A stretch of 17,873 bases of DNA from Treponema sp. (lineage in GTDB: Bacteria; Spirochaetota; Spirochaetia; Treponematales; Breznakiellaceae), in the NCBI GenBank assembly GCA_031263265.1, contig JAISGE010000092.1:1-17873 (forward strand), given 5' to 3'. Made by a program: the position numbers and the translations under genes. The notes under the pieces were generated by a model. That model ran no database searches and was not told the origin of the DNA. It was given only the letters and a program-made list of their open reading frames with translations. Of the stretch, positions 1 to 6,810 are shown piece after piece (the first letter of the stretch is position 1; each line of letters opens with the position of its first letter).

Positions 1-59
1 ATTACCATTACCTTTCTTTGTTTTTTCTACTTTTTTTTTATTTACATGCGTTGCCTGGT

Positions 60-78
60 GGGGGGGGGGGGCCCCCCC
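60..78. repeat. G12-C7 homopolymer block
   Basis: Twelve G (60-71) run directly into seven C (72-78), so the inner 14 bases are self-complementary. Such tracts slip during replication and can change length between cells. They also cause sequencing and assembly errors, so the exact length is uncertain. It lies about 240 bp upstream of the first gene and cannot shift a called reading frame. Confidence 0.85.
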
Positions 79-276
79 AAGTATATAGTTTTTATAAGCC
101 TGCTTTTTCAAAATGCCTCTCACCGAAAAAAATTGAAATTACACGGACTCCAAGGAGACCCTGGTTACATACTGAGAACATGATACTCCCTGGGGATATA
201 AAAATCAAGAGAAAGTTTCAGACCCCTCGGGAGAACAATGCCGCCTCTCATTCGCCCATTGAGGTGCAAAAGGGAC

Positions 277-305
277 TTAACTTTTTTTGGAAAATCTTTT
301 ATACT
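277..305 (+). promoter_or_regulatory. Candidate sigma70-type promoter for the DUF1538/P-II operon
   Basis: TTAACT (277-282) and TATACT (300-305) are separated by 17 bases. The predicted transcript start near 312 leaves only about 7 bases before the ATG at 319. That fits the lack of a recognisable Shine-Dalgarno sequence there and suggests a very short or leaderless 5' end. The -35 matches TTGACA at only 4 of 6 positions, so this is tentative. Confidence 0.35.
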
Positions 306-318
306 TTAGAACAGTCCC

Positions 319-1866
319 ATGAATAAGATATTAAACGAAAAAATAACAGAAGCATTCTCTGCAGTGCTTCCTATTACGGTGATTGTTCTGCTCGTCAGTG
401 TGATCTTAGTGCCCATGCCTGCGGGAACCATCCTGATGTTTATGGGAGGGTCGGCTTTGCTCATTATTGGAATGGGCTTTTTCACGTTGGGTGCAGATAT
501 GGCGATGATGCCTATGGGTGAGGGTATTGGTATCCAACTCACTCGAATACCGATTCTGGCCCTGATCCTGGGTATCAGTTTTGTCATGGGTCTGGTCATC
601 ACCATTGCAGAACCAGACCTCCAGGTCTTGGCCCTCCAAGTTCCCTCAATTCAGCCGTCTATGGTGCTGATTCTCACGGTTGGGCTTGGGGTGGGGTTCT
701 TTCTTATGATTGCCATCCTCCGAATCCTCTTTAAAATACGGCTTTCAGTGCTGCTCCTCATCTTTTACGTGATAACGTTTATAGTGGCTTTTTTTGCTCC
801 TGATAATTTCAAACCCGTAGCCTTTGATTCCGGCGGCGTTACCACAGGCCCCATTACCGTGCCCTTCATCCTTGCCTTGGGAGTTGGGGTCGCGTCTATC
901 CGAAGCGATAAACATTCCCAAGATGACAGCTTTGGCCTGGTCGCTCTATGCAGTATAGGCCCTATATTAGCGGTTCTCTTATTGGGTATCTTTTACAACC
1001 CCAGCGGTGCGGATGTAGCATCTAACACGGTACCGGCAGTGGTTACTTCCCGGGATGTGGTTACCATCTTTGCCTTTCAATTTCCCCATTACTTTGAGGA
1101 TGTGTTGAAGGCCCTGGCTGCGATTATCATCTTTTTTCTGGTGTTCCAACTGATAGCCCGGCGCTTCAAACGGCATCAAATCGTCCGAATCGTGGTGGGT
1201 TTTTTATATACCCTCATCGGTTTGGTGGTATTCTTAACCGGGGTCAATGTAGGCTTTATTCCGGTGGGTCATCTGTTGGGTTCAGAGCTTGCCGCTTCCC
1301 CTATCAAGTGGATCCTGGTGCCGTTGAGTATGGTGATCGGGTACTTCATCGTGGATGCAGAACCCGCGGTTCATGTACTCAACAAGCAAGTTGAAGAAAT
1401 ATCCTCCGGTGCGATTACCCAAAAGGTGATGAAGCGGGGCCTCGCCGTTGGTATGGCCCTGGCCTTGGCCATTACCATGGTGCGTATCCTCCTGGGTATT
1501 CCCATCATGTGGATTTTAATTCCAGGGTATGCTTTTGCGTTAATCCTCACGTTCTTCGTTCCTAAGATTTTTACCGGTATTGCCTTTGACTCTGGCGGGG
1601 TGTGCAGCGGCCCTATGACTTCCACGTTCCTATTGCCCCTGGCCATGGGAACCTGTGAAGGTGCGGGAGGAAACCTGATGATCGATGCGTTCGGTATAGT
1701 CGCTATGGTTGCTATGACCCCCCTGATCGTCATACAAGGCATGGGACTCATATACGGCAGGAAGCTGAAGACTTCCGCCAAAAAGACCGAAGAGGAGATC
1801 CAGAAGATACGAACCGATAAAGCAGAAGAAATAATCCTATTTGAAGAGGAGTCTTGGTATGCATAA
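319..1866 (+). CDS. DUF1538 family multi-pass membrane protein, probable transporter
   Basis: A 515-residue, very hydrophobic inner-membrane protein with about a dozen predicted membrane segments. The two halves are clearly related. A-E-P at 97-99 recurs at 347-349; the A-F-D-S-G-G-V signature at 168-174 recurs at 422-428, each time followed by G-P-(I/M)-T; and D-(S/A)-F-G-(L/I)-V-A near 203 recurs near 456. The spacing of about 250 residues shows internal duplication, as in many secondary transporters, and the repeated S-G-G-V loops may form the substrate site. The C-terminus (481-515) is a charged cytoplasmic tail. The family (DUF1538) has no established substrate that I know of. The gene overlaps the following P-II-like gene by 8 bases, so the two products are probably made together and may bind one another. 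No Shine-Dalgarno precedes the ATG. Family assignment is strong; transport is inferred. Confidence 0.92.
   Translation: MNKILNEKITEAFSAVLPITVIVLLVSVILVPMPAGTILMFMGGSALLIIGMGFFTLGADMAMMPMGEGIGIQLTRIPILALILGISFVMGLVITIAEPDLQVLALQVPSIQPSMVLILTVGLGVGFFLMIAILRILFKIRLSVLLLIFYVITFIVAFFAPDNFKPVAFDSGGVTTGPITVPFILALGVGVASIRSDKHSQDDSFGLVALCSIGPILAVLLLGIFYNPSGADVASNTVPAVVTSRDVVTIFAFQFPHYFEDVLKALAAIIIFFLVFQLIARRFKRHQIVRIVVGFLYTLIGLVVFLTGVNVGFIPVGHLLGSELAASPIKWILVPLSMVIGYFIVDAEPAVHVLNKQVEEISSGAITQKVMKRGLAVGMALALAITMVRILLGIPIMWILIPGYAFALILTFFVPKIFTGIAFDSGGVCSGPMTSTFLLPLAMGTCEGAGGNLMIDAFGIVAMVAMTPLIVIQGMGLIYGRKLKTSAKKTEEEIQKIRTDKAEEIILFEEESWYA
1846..1851 (+). promoter_or_regulatory. Ribosome binding site fixing the P-II-like start
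   Basis: GAGGAG lies 7 bases before the ATG at 1859 and inside the end of the DUF1538 gene. It decides between that ATG and an in-frame TTG at 1841, which has no such site. Confidence 0.8.
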
Positions 1867-2575
1867 TGCGGTGCTCAAGCTGCTGTTTGTCATTATTGAT
1901 TGGAACAAGCTCAAGGTGGTTTCTAAGGTTTTTGAGCAGGAACGGATCCGGTTCCATTTTGTGAGTAAAGGCAAGGGAACCGCAAGTTCGGAAATTCTCG
2001 ATGTGCTTGGTATTGGCTCTAGCGAAAAAGCGGTGATTCTCTGTCTAGAACAAGATGGAATAGCGCCCTTTCTTATCCAGGAAGTGCGGAAGAAACTGGG
2101 GGCTCATAGTACTGGAGCGGGTATTGCTTTTACGGTGCCGCTTTCAGGGATAAATAATCTTATATTTAAGCTGTTTAAGGAAGCGGATACGCTTACAAAG
2201 CCGGAAACTGCAGAGGCACAGAAAGGGAACACCAGGGAGGGAGACAAAGTGGGTACTCAAATCAGAAATGACCTGATCATTTCAATAATCAACCAAGGTT
2301 ACAGCGATGAGTTTATGACCGTGGCCCGGGAGGCAGGGGCCACTGGTGGAACGGTGATCAATGCCCGAGGGCTTGACCACCGGAAAACGGTCAAATTCTT
2401 CGGCGTTTCGGTACAGGACGAAAAGGAAATCATCATCATGTTGACCAGCCGGGATCGAAAAGTTCCCATCATGCAGGCGGTAAGCCAAGCCTACGGTATC
2501 ACCACCGAAGCCGAAGGTTTGGTATTCTCCCTGCCGGTAGATAAGGTGATGGGCTTGAATGTAAATGTTGACTAA
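1859..2575 (+). CDS. Tandem P-II-like signalling protein
   Basis: A 238-residue soluble protein made of two ferredoxin-like P-II-type domains (about 1-108 and 136-238) joined by a polar linker. The C-terminal domain is the clearer one: G-A-T-G-G-T-V-I-N-A-R-G at 160-171 resembles the P-II loop that precedes the T-loop, followed by a beta strand (189-196) and a helix. The N-terminal domain has the parallel pattern F-V-S-K-G-K-G-T near 34 and G-A-G-I-A-F-T-V-P near 86. The uridylylated T-loop tyrosine motif of GlnB/GlnK is absent, so this is a P-II-like sensor, not a classical GlnB. P-II superfamily proteins bind nucleotides or small anions and usually control a partner encoded next door. Here the partner would be the overlapping DUF1538 membrane protein. 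The first domain is only moderately certain. Confidence 0.85.
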   Translation: MHNAVLKLLFVIIDWNKLKVVSKVFEQERIRFHFVSKGKGTASSEILDVLGIGSSEKAVILCLEQDGIAPFLIQEVRKKLGAHSTGAGIAFTVPLSGINNLIFKLFKEADTLTKPETAEAQKGNTREGDKVGTQIRNDLIISIINQGYSDEFMTVAREAGATGGTVINARGLDHRKTVKFFGVSVQDEKEIIIMLTSRDRKVPIMQAVSQAYGITTEAEGLVFSLPVDKVMGLNVNVD

Positions 2576-2582
2576 TTTTTAT

Positions 2583-3917
2583 TTAGAGATCTAAGGCAAA
2601 TATCTTGCTTTTTCGTATCCGGTCATATTGTTTTCGGCGGCTCTCCGGGAGGCTTTCTACCGAAGCTTCGGTAAAGCCCAGGAATTCAAACCAGTCATGG
2701 GTATGGGTGGTGAGCACAAAAACCCGGCAAAGCTCCTGTTTGATTGCCCGGTCAATAAGAAAGCGAACAATACGCCGTCCCAAGCCCATGTCTGTATAGG
2801 CCGGATCAGTGGCCACTGCGGCAATCTCCGCCTGTTCTGCTCCCCAGTGGTGGAGCGCACCGCAGGCGTGGACCGAGCCGTCAATCTCAAACACCACATA
2901 ATCCCCCTTTTTTTCCTGGATCTGCGCTGCAGTACGCCGTACCAGATTACCCTGCTGTATCAGAGGTTCCATGAGCCGCAGAATACCGGGAATGTCTGCG
3001 TTTTTTAAGGGACGGATGGCCTCGTATTCATCGGCATATACCATGGTTCCCGCCCCCAGGTTTGAGAACAGTTCCTTCAGAATAGCCCCTTCTTCCTGAC
3101 CGTTGATGATATGCACCCGTTCAACTCCGGCTTTGGAAGCCCTCAGCGCCAAACGGAGTTCTTGCAAAGGCCGGTCTTGGGTTCCCAGCCCCCGAAGCAG
3201 TTCATTGGTTTCCAGAATGGCCTCTGCTTCCAACGGAGTCAAGCGGACAATACGGCCCGTGGCTCCTACTTCCATGTGTTTTGGTATGGCATAAGCCCCA
3301 ATCCGCAGGCCCTCATGTACCGAAACAATGAAGAGTTTCACCGCTCCTAAGGCACTGGAAGCACTAAGGGCAATCTCATCACTGGGTACGTTATAGGGCT
3401 TCCCCGAAGGGCTCCAGCCAATGCAGGGAAGGATGGGTATCATCCCCAACTGGAGTACTCGTTCAATTGAGTCCGTGAGGATCCGATCCACCACGCCAGT
3501 GTTTTCCATATCCAGCCCCTCACACACCCCCAGCCCATGAGCACGGACAAAATTCCCGATCACCGCATCCACCCGATCCGCTGAAAGGCCGGTGATGAAC
3601 CGGGTAGCCACATCAAAGGCCGCCATCTCCACAAAGGGCATGGCCGCGGCAGGGGTGATCCGGCTATCCCCCCGGTATTGGGAAAGGATCCCATATTCCT
3701 GTAATACCGCGTCGATCCGTTCCTTGGCTCCAGGCACAATCACCACCCGGAACCCAGTCCGGGCCAAGAGGGCCAGGTCTTTCATCAGATAGGAAAATGC
3801 CGGATCTTCGGTAACCGGAAAATCGATCTTAAACACCATGGTAGAACCATCAAACCGGCTTTTGTAATGAAAGGCTTCTCTAATGAGATCAACCTGAGAG
3901 GGGGAAGTTTTCGTCAT
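2583..3917 (-). CDS. argA: Amino-acid N-acetyltransferase (N-acetylglutamate synthase)
   Basis: Transfers acetyl from acetyl-CoA to L-glutamate, the first step of arginine synthesis. At 444 residues it matches the length of E. coli ArgA (443). An amino-acid-kinase-like domain (about 20-290) opens with I-R-E-A-F-H-Y, close to the F-R-E-A-x-P-Y of ArgA, and ends with R-V-H-I-I-N-G (267-273) and L-G-A-G-T-M-V (287-293), which are typical. In this family that domain binds the arginine feedback inhibitor. A GNAT domain follows (about 300-444) with I-R-P-L near 301, G-N-L-V-R-R near 323 and the acetyl-CoA pyrophosphate loop M-G-L-G-R-R (377-382). The gene converges on the P-II-like gene, leaving 7 bp between stops. 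No good Shine-Dalgarno precedes the ATG; a -10-like TATACT lies on the minus strand at 3934-3929, but no -35 is visible. It stands alone, with no other arg genes in the window. Confidence 0.93.
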   Translation of the reverse strand: MTKTSPSQVDLIREAFHYKSRFDGSTMVFKIDFPVTEDPAFSYLMKDLALLARTGFRVVIVPGAKERIDAVLQEYGILSQYRGDSRITPAAAMPFVEMAAFDVATRFITGLSADRVDAVIGNFVRAHGLGVCEGLDMENTGVVDRILTDSIERVLQLGMIPILPCIGWSPSGKPYNVPSDEIALSASSALGAVKLFIVSVHEGLRIGAYAIPKHMEVGATGRIVRLTPLEAEAILETNELLRGLGTQDRPLQELRLALRASKAGVERVHIINGQEEGAILKELFSNLGAGTMVYADEYEAIRPLKNADIPGILRLMEPLIQQGNLVRRTAAQIQEKKGDYVVFEIDGSVHACGALHHWGAEQAEIAAVATDPAYTDMGLGRRIVRFLIDRAIKQELCRVFVLTTHTHDWFEFLGFTEASVESLPESRRKQYDRIRKSKIFALDL

Positions 3918-4161
3918 AGATACATCATAGTATAGAGATTTTTTTTGTACTATATCGCATAAAGTCTTGCAAATATCTTAACATTCTCCTATTTTTATGA
4001 TAATAATTATAAATAATCTTTGATTGAAAGATTAGAGACTATAACATGAAACAGAGATATATTTCATTTGAATTTTCGCTAAGGTCGCGGTTCCCCAATC
4101 TGATCCCAAATGCATGAGGGAACTGCATCTTTAAGTAAAAAACAAGGGAGGGGGTATAGTA
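3918..4161. promoter_or_regulatory. AT-rich divergent control region between argA and the first LuxR gene
   Basis: These 244 bp should carry promoters for both directions. The centre is very AT-rich. It contains a perfect 8-bp inverted repeat at 4014-4034, a -10-like TATAAC at 4040-4045 without a well-spaced -35, and further downstream two weak inverted repeats: GTTCCC 4090-4095 with GGGAAC 4118-4123, and ATGCA with TGCAT around 4110-4128. The latter lie in the probable 5' leader of the regulator gene. No small gene is convincing here. Confidence 0.55.
4014..4034. promoter_or_regulatory. Perfect 8-bp inverted repeat, candidate operator
   Basis: TAATCTTT (4014-4021) and AAAGATTA (4027-4034) are exact reverse complements around the 5-base spacer GATTG. 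The size and symmetry suit a dimeric DNA-binding protein. The repeat sits just upstream of TATAAC (4040-4045), where a regulator could control the downstream LuxR-type gene. Autoregulation by one of those proteins is possible but not shown. Confidence 0.5.
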
Positions 4162-6744
4162 GTGCAAGAGCAGTTCTTTCATAGTAATGTACCCATAACG
4201 CCGGATACCGGTATATATCTGGAACGACCCCGTATGTACCAGTTGCTGGAACAAGCAGTGCAAAACCCTTTGGTTACGGTGGTGGCAGGCACAGGATACG
4301 GTAAAACCCACGGAGTGTACTCTTTTGTCAGGAACAAGCAGTATCGTACGGTTTGGATACAGCTTTCAAAGCGGGATAATAATCCAGAGCACTTTTGGGA
4401 AAATTTCATCCAAGCAGTGGCAAATATCCATAAGGAACGGGCCGTTCACCTGGAGGAAATCGGGTTCCCGGAAACCAACCGGCAATTTGATCTGTGTATC
4501 TCCAGCTTCCAAAACACGCCCAATCCTCATAAGAAATGTATGTTTGTCTACGATGATTTTCATCTGCTCCAGGAAAAAATGGTCTTGAGTTTTCTGGAAC
4601 GCTTCTTCGCCATACCCTTCCTGAATATCACCTTTGTCCTGATTTCCCGAACAAAACCGCCCATTAATACGTTGAATTTCTTTACCCGGGGCTTTATGGC
4701 CCAGATCACCGAAGCGGACCTGCGGTTTAGCTGCCAGGAAATGCTTGATTATTTTCAGCTCCAGGATATTACCTTGCCGGTTCAAGCCGCGGAAGATCTG
4801 TATCATGATACCGAAGGCTGGATTTTCGCCTTGCAGCTTGCGGGACTGTCCTTAAAACAGGGAAATAACCTCGACGATTACGGCCGTTCCTCTATGCGTC
4901 TCGATATTTTTACCTTCATTGAAGAGGGCTTATTCTCTTCCATATCCAAAGATTTACAGAAGTACCTCATCAGCCTATCCCTCATCGAACATTGGCCGGC
5001 CGCGCTCCTCAATGAATTAGCCATGAACCAGAATCTGATCCAGGAAATGGAACAGATCGGCTCTTTTATCCGCTATGATGTCTATTTGAATGCCTACCGG
5101 ATCCACCATCTGCTTTTGGAGTATTTAACCAGGCATCAGCAGCGTCTGACCGAAGAAGAAAAACAGGGGGTGTATCTTAAAGCAGCCCAGTGGTGCGTGG
5201 CCAATAACCTGAAAATGGATGCCATAAGTTATTATGAAAAAGCCAGGGCTTATACGGAACTTATCCAGGTGGTATACACCTTTCCCATGGCCTTGTCTGA
5301 CTACGTCGCTGAATTTTTGCTCCGTATTCTGGTTCGATCCCCTCCTGAGACGTATACCCAGAACGCCACGGCCTATATCCTTTACACAAGGCTCCTCTTT
5401 ACCCTGGGCAGGTTTGAAGAATGTGACCAAAAGCTCCGGGAAATCATTCACGACTTTGAATTTCAGCCCCTGTCTCAGTTTAGCTATCGGGTTCTAGCGG
5501 GCTGTTACAACAACCTTGGTTTTGTGGGTCTTATCTCCTGTCTTTATACCCATCACTATGATTTTGTGGACTATTTTAAAAAAGGCCATTACTATTACCA
5601 GTTAAGCGGCCATGAGTTGCACGGTCCGGTTACCAGTATGAGCCTTGGCTCCTATGCCTGCTGGTTCGGCAGCACGGAAAAATCCGACTTGGAATCTTAT
5701 ATTCACGCCATCAGTACTATGGTTCCCTATGTATCCGCCTCCATGAATGGGTGTTCTTATGGTATGGACGATCTTATCCTGGCAGAACTGACCTATTTCA
5801 AAGGAGATATCCCGAATGCGGAACGATTTGTTTACCAGGCAATCTACAAGGCCCAGAACCGAAAGCAATACGAAATTGAAAGCCGGGCTTTGTTCTACTT
5901 GCTGCGGATCAATATATCCCGGGGAAACTTCAAAACCACCCATGAGGTATTAAAACGCTTGGATTCCCAGTTGGAGATCCAGGAATACGTAAACCGCTAC
6001 CTCCTCTGGGATATTATAAGCCGGTGGTTTTATATTCAGATAGGCCAAACTGACCGGACTGTCCGCAGCTTAACTGGGGATTTTAAGGAACGGGGATTAC
6101 ATTCCCTCATCTACTCCATGGAAATGCTGGTACAGGTCAAGTATTATTTAGCCCAAAAAAATTATTCTCAGGCGCTTAATCTCTTGCACGCTAAGGCAAG
6201 CAAGTACGGTCCTGAGTGTTTCTTATTCGGAAAAATAGAAATGCATATCTTGGAGGCAGTTTGCCGGCATCGTAGCGGTGCACAAGTAGCTGCCATCAGA
6301 GCATTGGAGACTGCATACCGGCTGGCCCTTCCCCATTCATTAGATATGCTCTTTATCGAACAGGGAATGAATATTGGTCTTTTAGCCAGCGTTGCCTTGA
6401 AAACTTCCTGGTGCAGTATACCCCGGGATTGGCTTGAAAAGATCCGGCGGCAGGCGTCGGTCTACTGGAAGCAGCTTATGATTGTAGCGGTTCATTATCA
6501 GCCCGTGAATCCAGACATTTCTCCAGAGGCATTATCCTCCAGGGAGCAAGCGGTTCTGTTCAGCCTCTCCCAAGGATTAACCCGGGAACAGATCGCCGAT
6601 GATAGGGCGTTGTCGGTTAACACGGTCAAAAACACGATTTCCAGTTTGTACCGTAAGTTGGGCGCCGTGAACCGGGCGGACGCCATAAGGATTGGCATTG
6701 CAATCGGCTTACTCCAGGATATGGATGAACCGAAAGTATATTGA
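4162..6744 (+). CDS. MalT-like ATP-dependent LuxR-family transcriptional regulator (first copy)
   Basis: An 860-residue regulator of the large STAND/LAL type. The N-terminal NTPase has a Walker A loop G-T-G-Y-G-K-T (43-49), a Walker B strand M-F-V-Y-D-D-F-H (127-134) and a following strand ending L-I-S-R-T-K-P (160-166). A long helical, TPR-like middle (about 330-780) is where family members such as MalT bind their inducer. A LuxR-type helix-turn-helix occupies 791-851 (L-S-x-R-E near its start, then S-V-N-T-V-K and Y-R-K-L-G-A). The start is GTG at 4162, preceded at 7 bases by the strong site GGGAGGGGG (4146-4154); the paralogue downstream begins with the same M-Q-E-x-F-F-H-S-N-V. The protein should switch between ADP-bound inactive and ATP-bound active forms on ligand binding. 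Ligand and target genes cannot be read from the sequence. Confidence 0.93.
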   Translation: MQEQFFHSNVPITPDTGIYLERPRMYQLLEQAVQNPLVTVVAGTGYGKTHGVYSFVRNKQYRTVWIQLSKRDNNPEHFWENFIQAVANIHKERAVHLEEIGFPETNRQFDLCISSFQNTPNPHKKCMFVYDDFHLLQEKMVLSFLERFFAIPFLNITFVLISRTKPPINTLNFFTRGFMAQITEADLRFSCQEMLDYFQLQDITLPVQAAEDLYHDTEGWIFALQLAGLSLKQGNNLDDYGRSSMRLDIFTFIEEGLFSSISKDLQKYLISLSLIEHWPAALLNELAMNQNLIQEMEQIGSFIRYDVYLNAYRIHHLLLEYLTRHQQRLTEEEKQGVYLKAAQWCVANNLKMDAISYYEKARAYTELIQVVYTFPMALSDYVAEFLLRILVRSPPETYTQNATAYILYTRLLFTLGRFEECDQKLREIIHDFEFQPLSQFSYRVLAGCYNNLGFVGLISCLYTHHYDFVDYFKKGHYYYQLSGHELHGPVTSMSLGSYACWFGSTEKSDLESYIHAISTMVPYVSASMNGCSYGMDDLILAELTYFKGDIPNAERFVYQAIYKAQNRKQYEIESRALFYLLRINISRGNFKTTHEVLKRLDSQLEIQEYVNRYLLWDIISRWFYIQIGQTDRTVRSLTGDFKERGLHSLIYSMEMLVQVKYYLAQKNYSQALNLLHAKASKYGPECFLFGKIEMHILEAVCRHRSGAQVAAIRALETAYRLALPHSLDMLFIEQGMNIGLLASVALKTSWCSIPRDWLEKIRRQASVYWKQLMIVAVHYQPVNPDISPEALSSREQAVLFSLSQGLTREQIADDRALSVNTVKNTISSLYRKLGAVNRADAIRIGIAIGLLQDMDEPKVY

Positions 6745-6810
6745 GACTTTTTCAAATTGGAGTTTTGAAAGAGTAAGGTTAGATTTAACGGTATACATAA
6801 AAAGGTAATG
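6745..6810 (+). repeat. Inverted repeat in the spacer between the two LuxR genes
   Basis: Directly after the first regulator's stop, CTTTTTCAAA (6747-6756) pairs with TTTGAAAGAG (6764-6773), giving a 10-bp stem with one G-T pair and a 7-base loop. No T run follows, so it is not a standard terminator. It could be an operator or an mRNA stability element. The rest of the 66-bp spacer shows only a weak -10-like GTATAC before the second gene. Confidence 0.4.

Larger units (their letters stand above)
1..318. other. Non-coding left flank, AT-rich with homopolymer tracts
   Basis: No convincing gene is visible in these 318 bases. The stretch holds T runs (about 21-40), the G12/C7 block at 60-78, and an imperfect inverted repeat (CTCCC-t-GGGG at 186-195 against CCCC-tc-GGGAG at 223-233, about a 27-base loop) that could form a stem in RNA. 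The last 42 bases hold the likely promoter of the DUF1538 gene. An open frame from 18 to 326 runs through the G tract, but it has no ribosome binding site and low-complexity content, so it is not called. Confidence 0.6.

Noticed and set aside
18..326. 102-codon open frame on the plus strand at the left edge
   Set aside because: It runs through T and G homopolymers, has no ribosome binding site, a low-complexity protein, and overlaps the DUF1538 start and promoter.
3929..3957. Promoter for argA on the minus strand using TATACT at 3934-3929
   Set aside because: Only the -10 matches; the hexamer 17 or 18 bases upstream does not resemble a -35, so no promoter is called.
5331..5340. GGTTCGATCC, resembling a tRNA T-arm
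   Set aside because: It is inside the first LuxR-type gene in a well-supported frame, and no acceptor stem or anticodon arm can be built around it.
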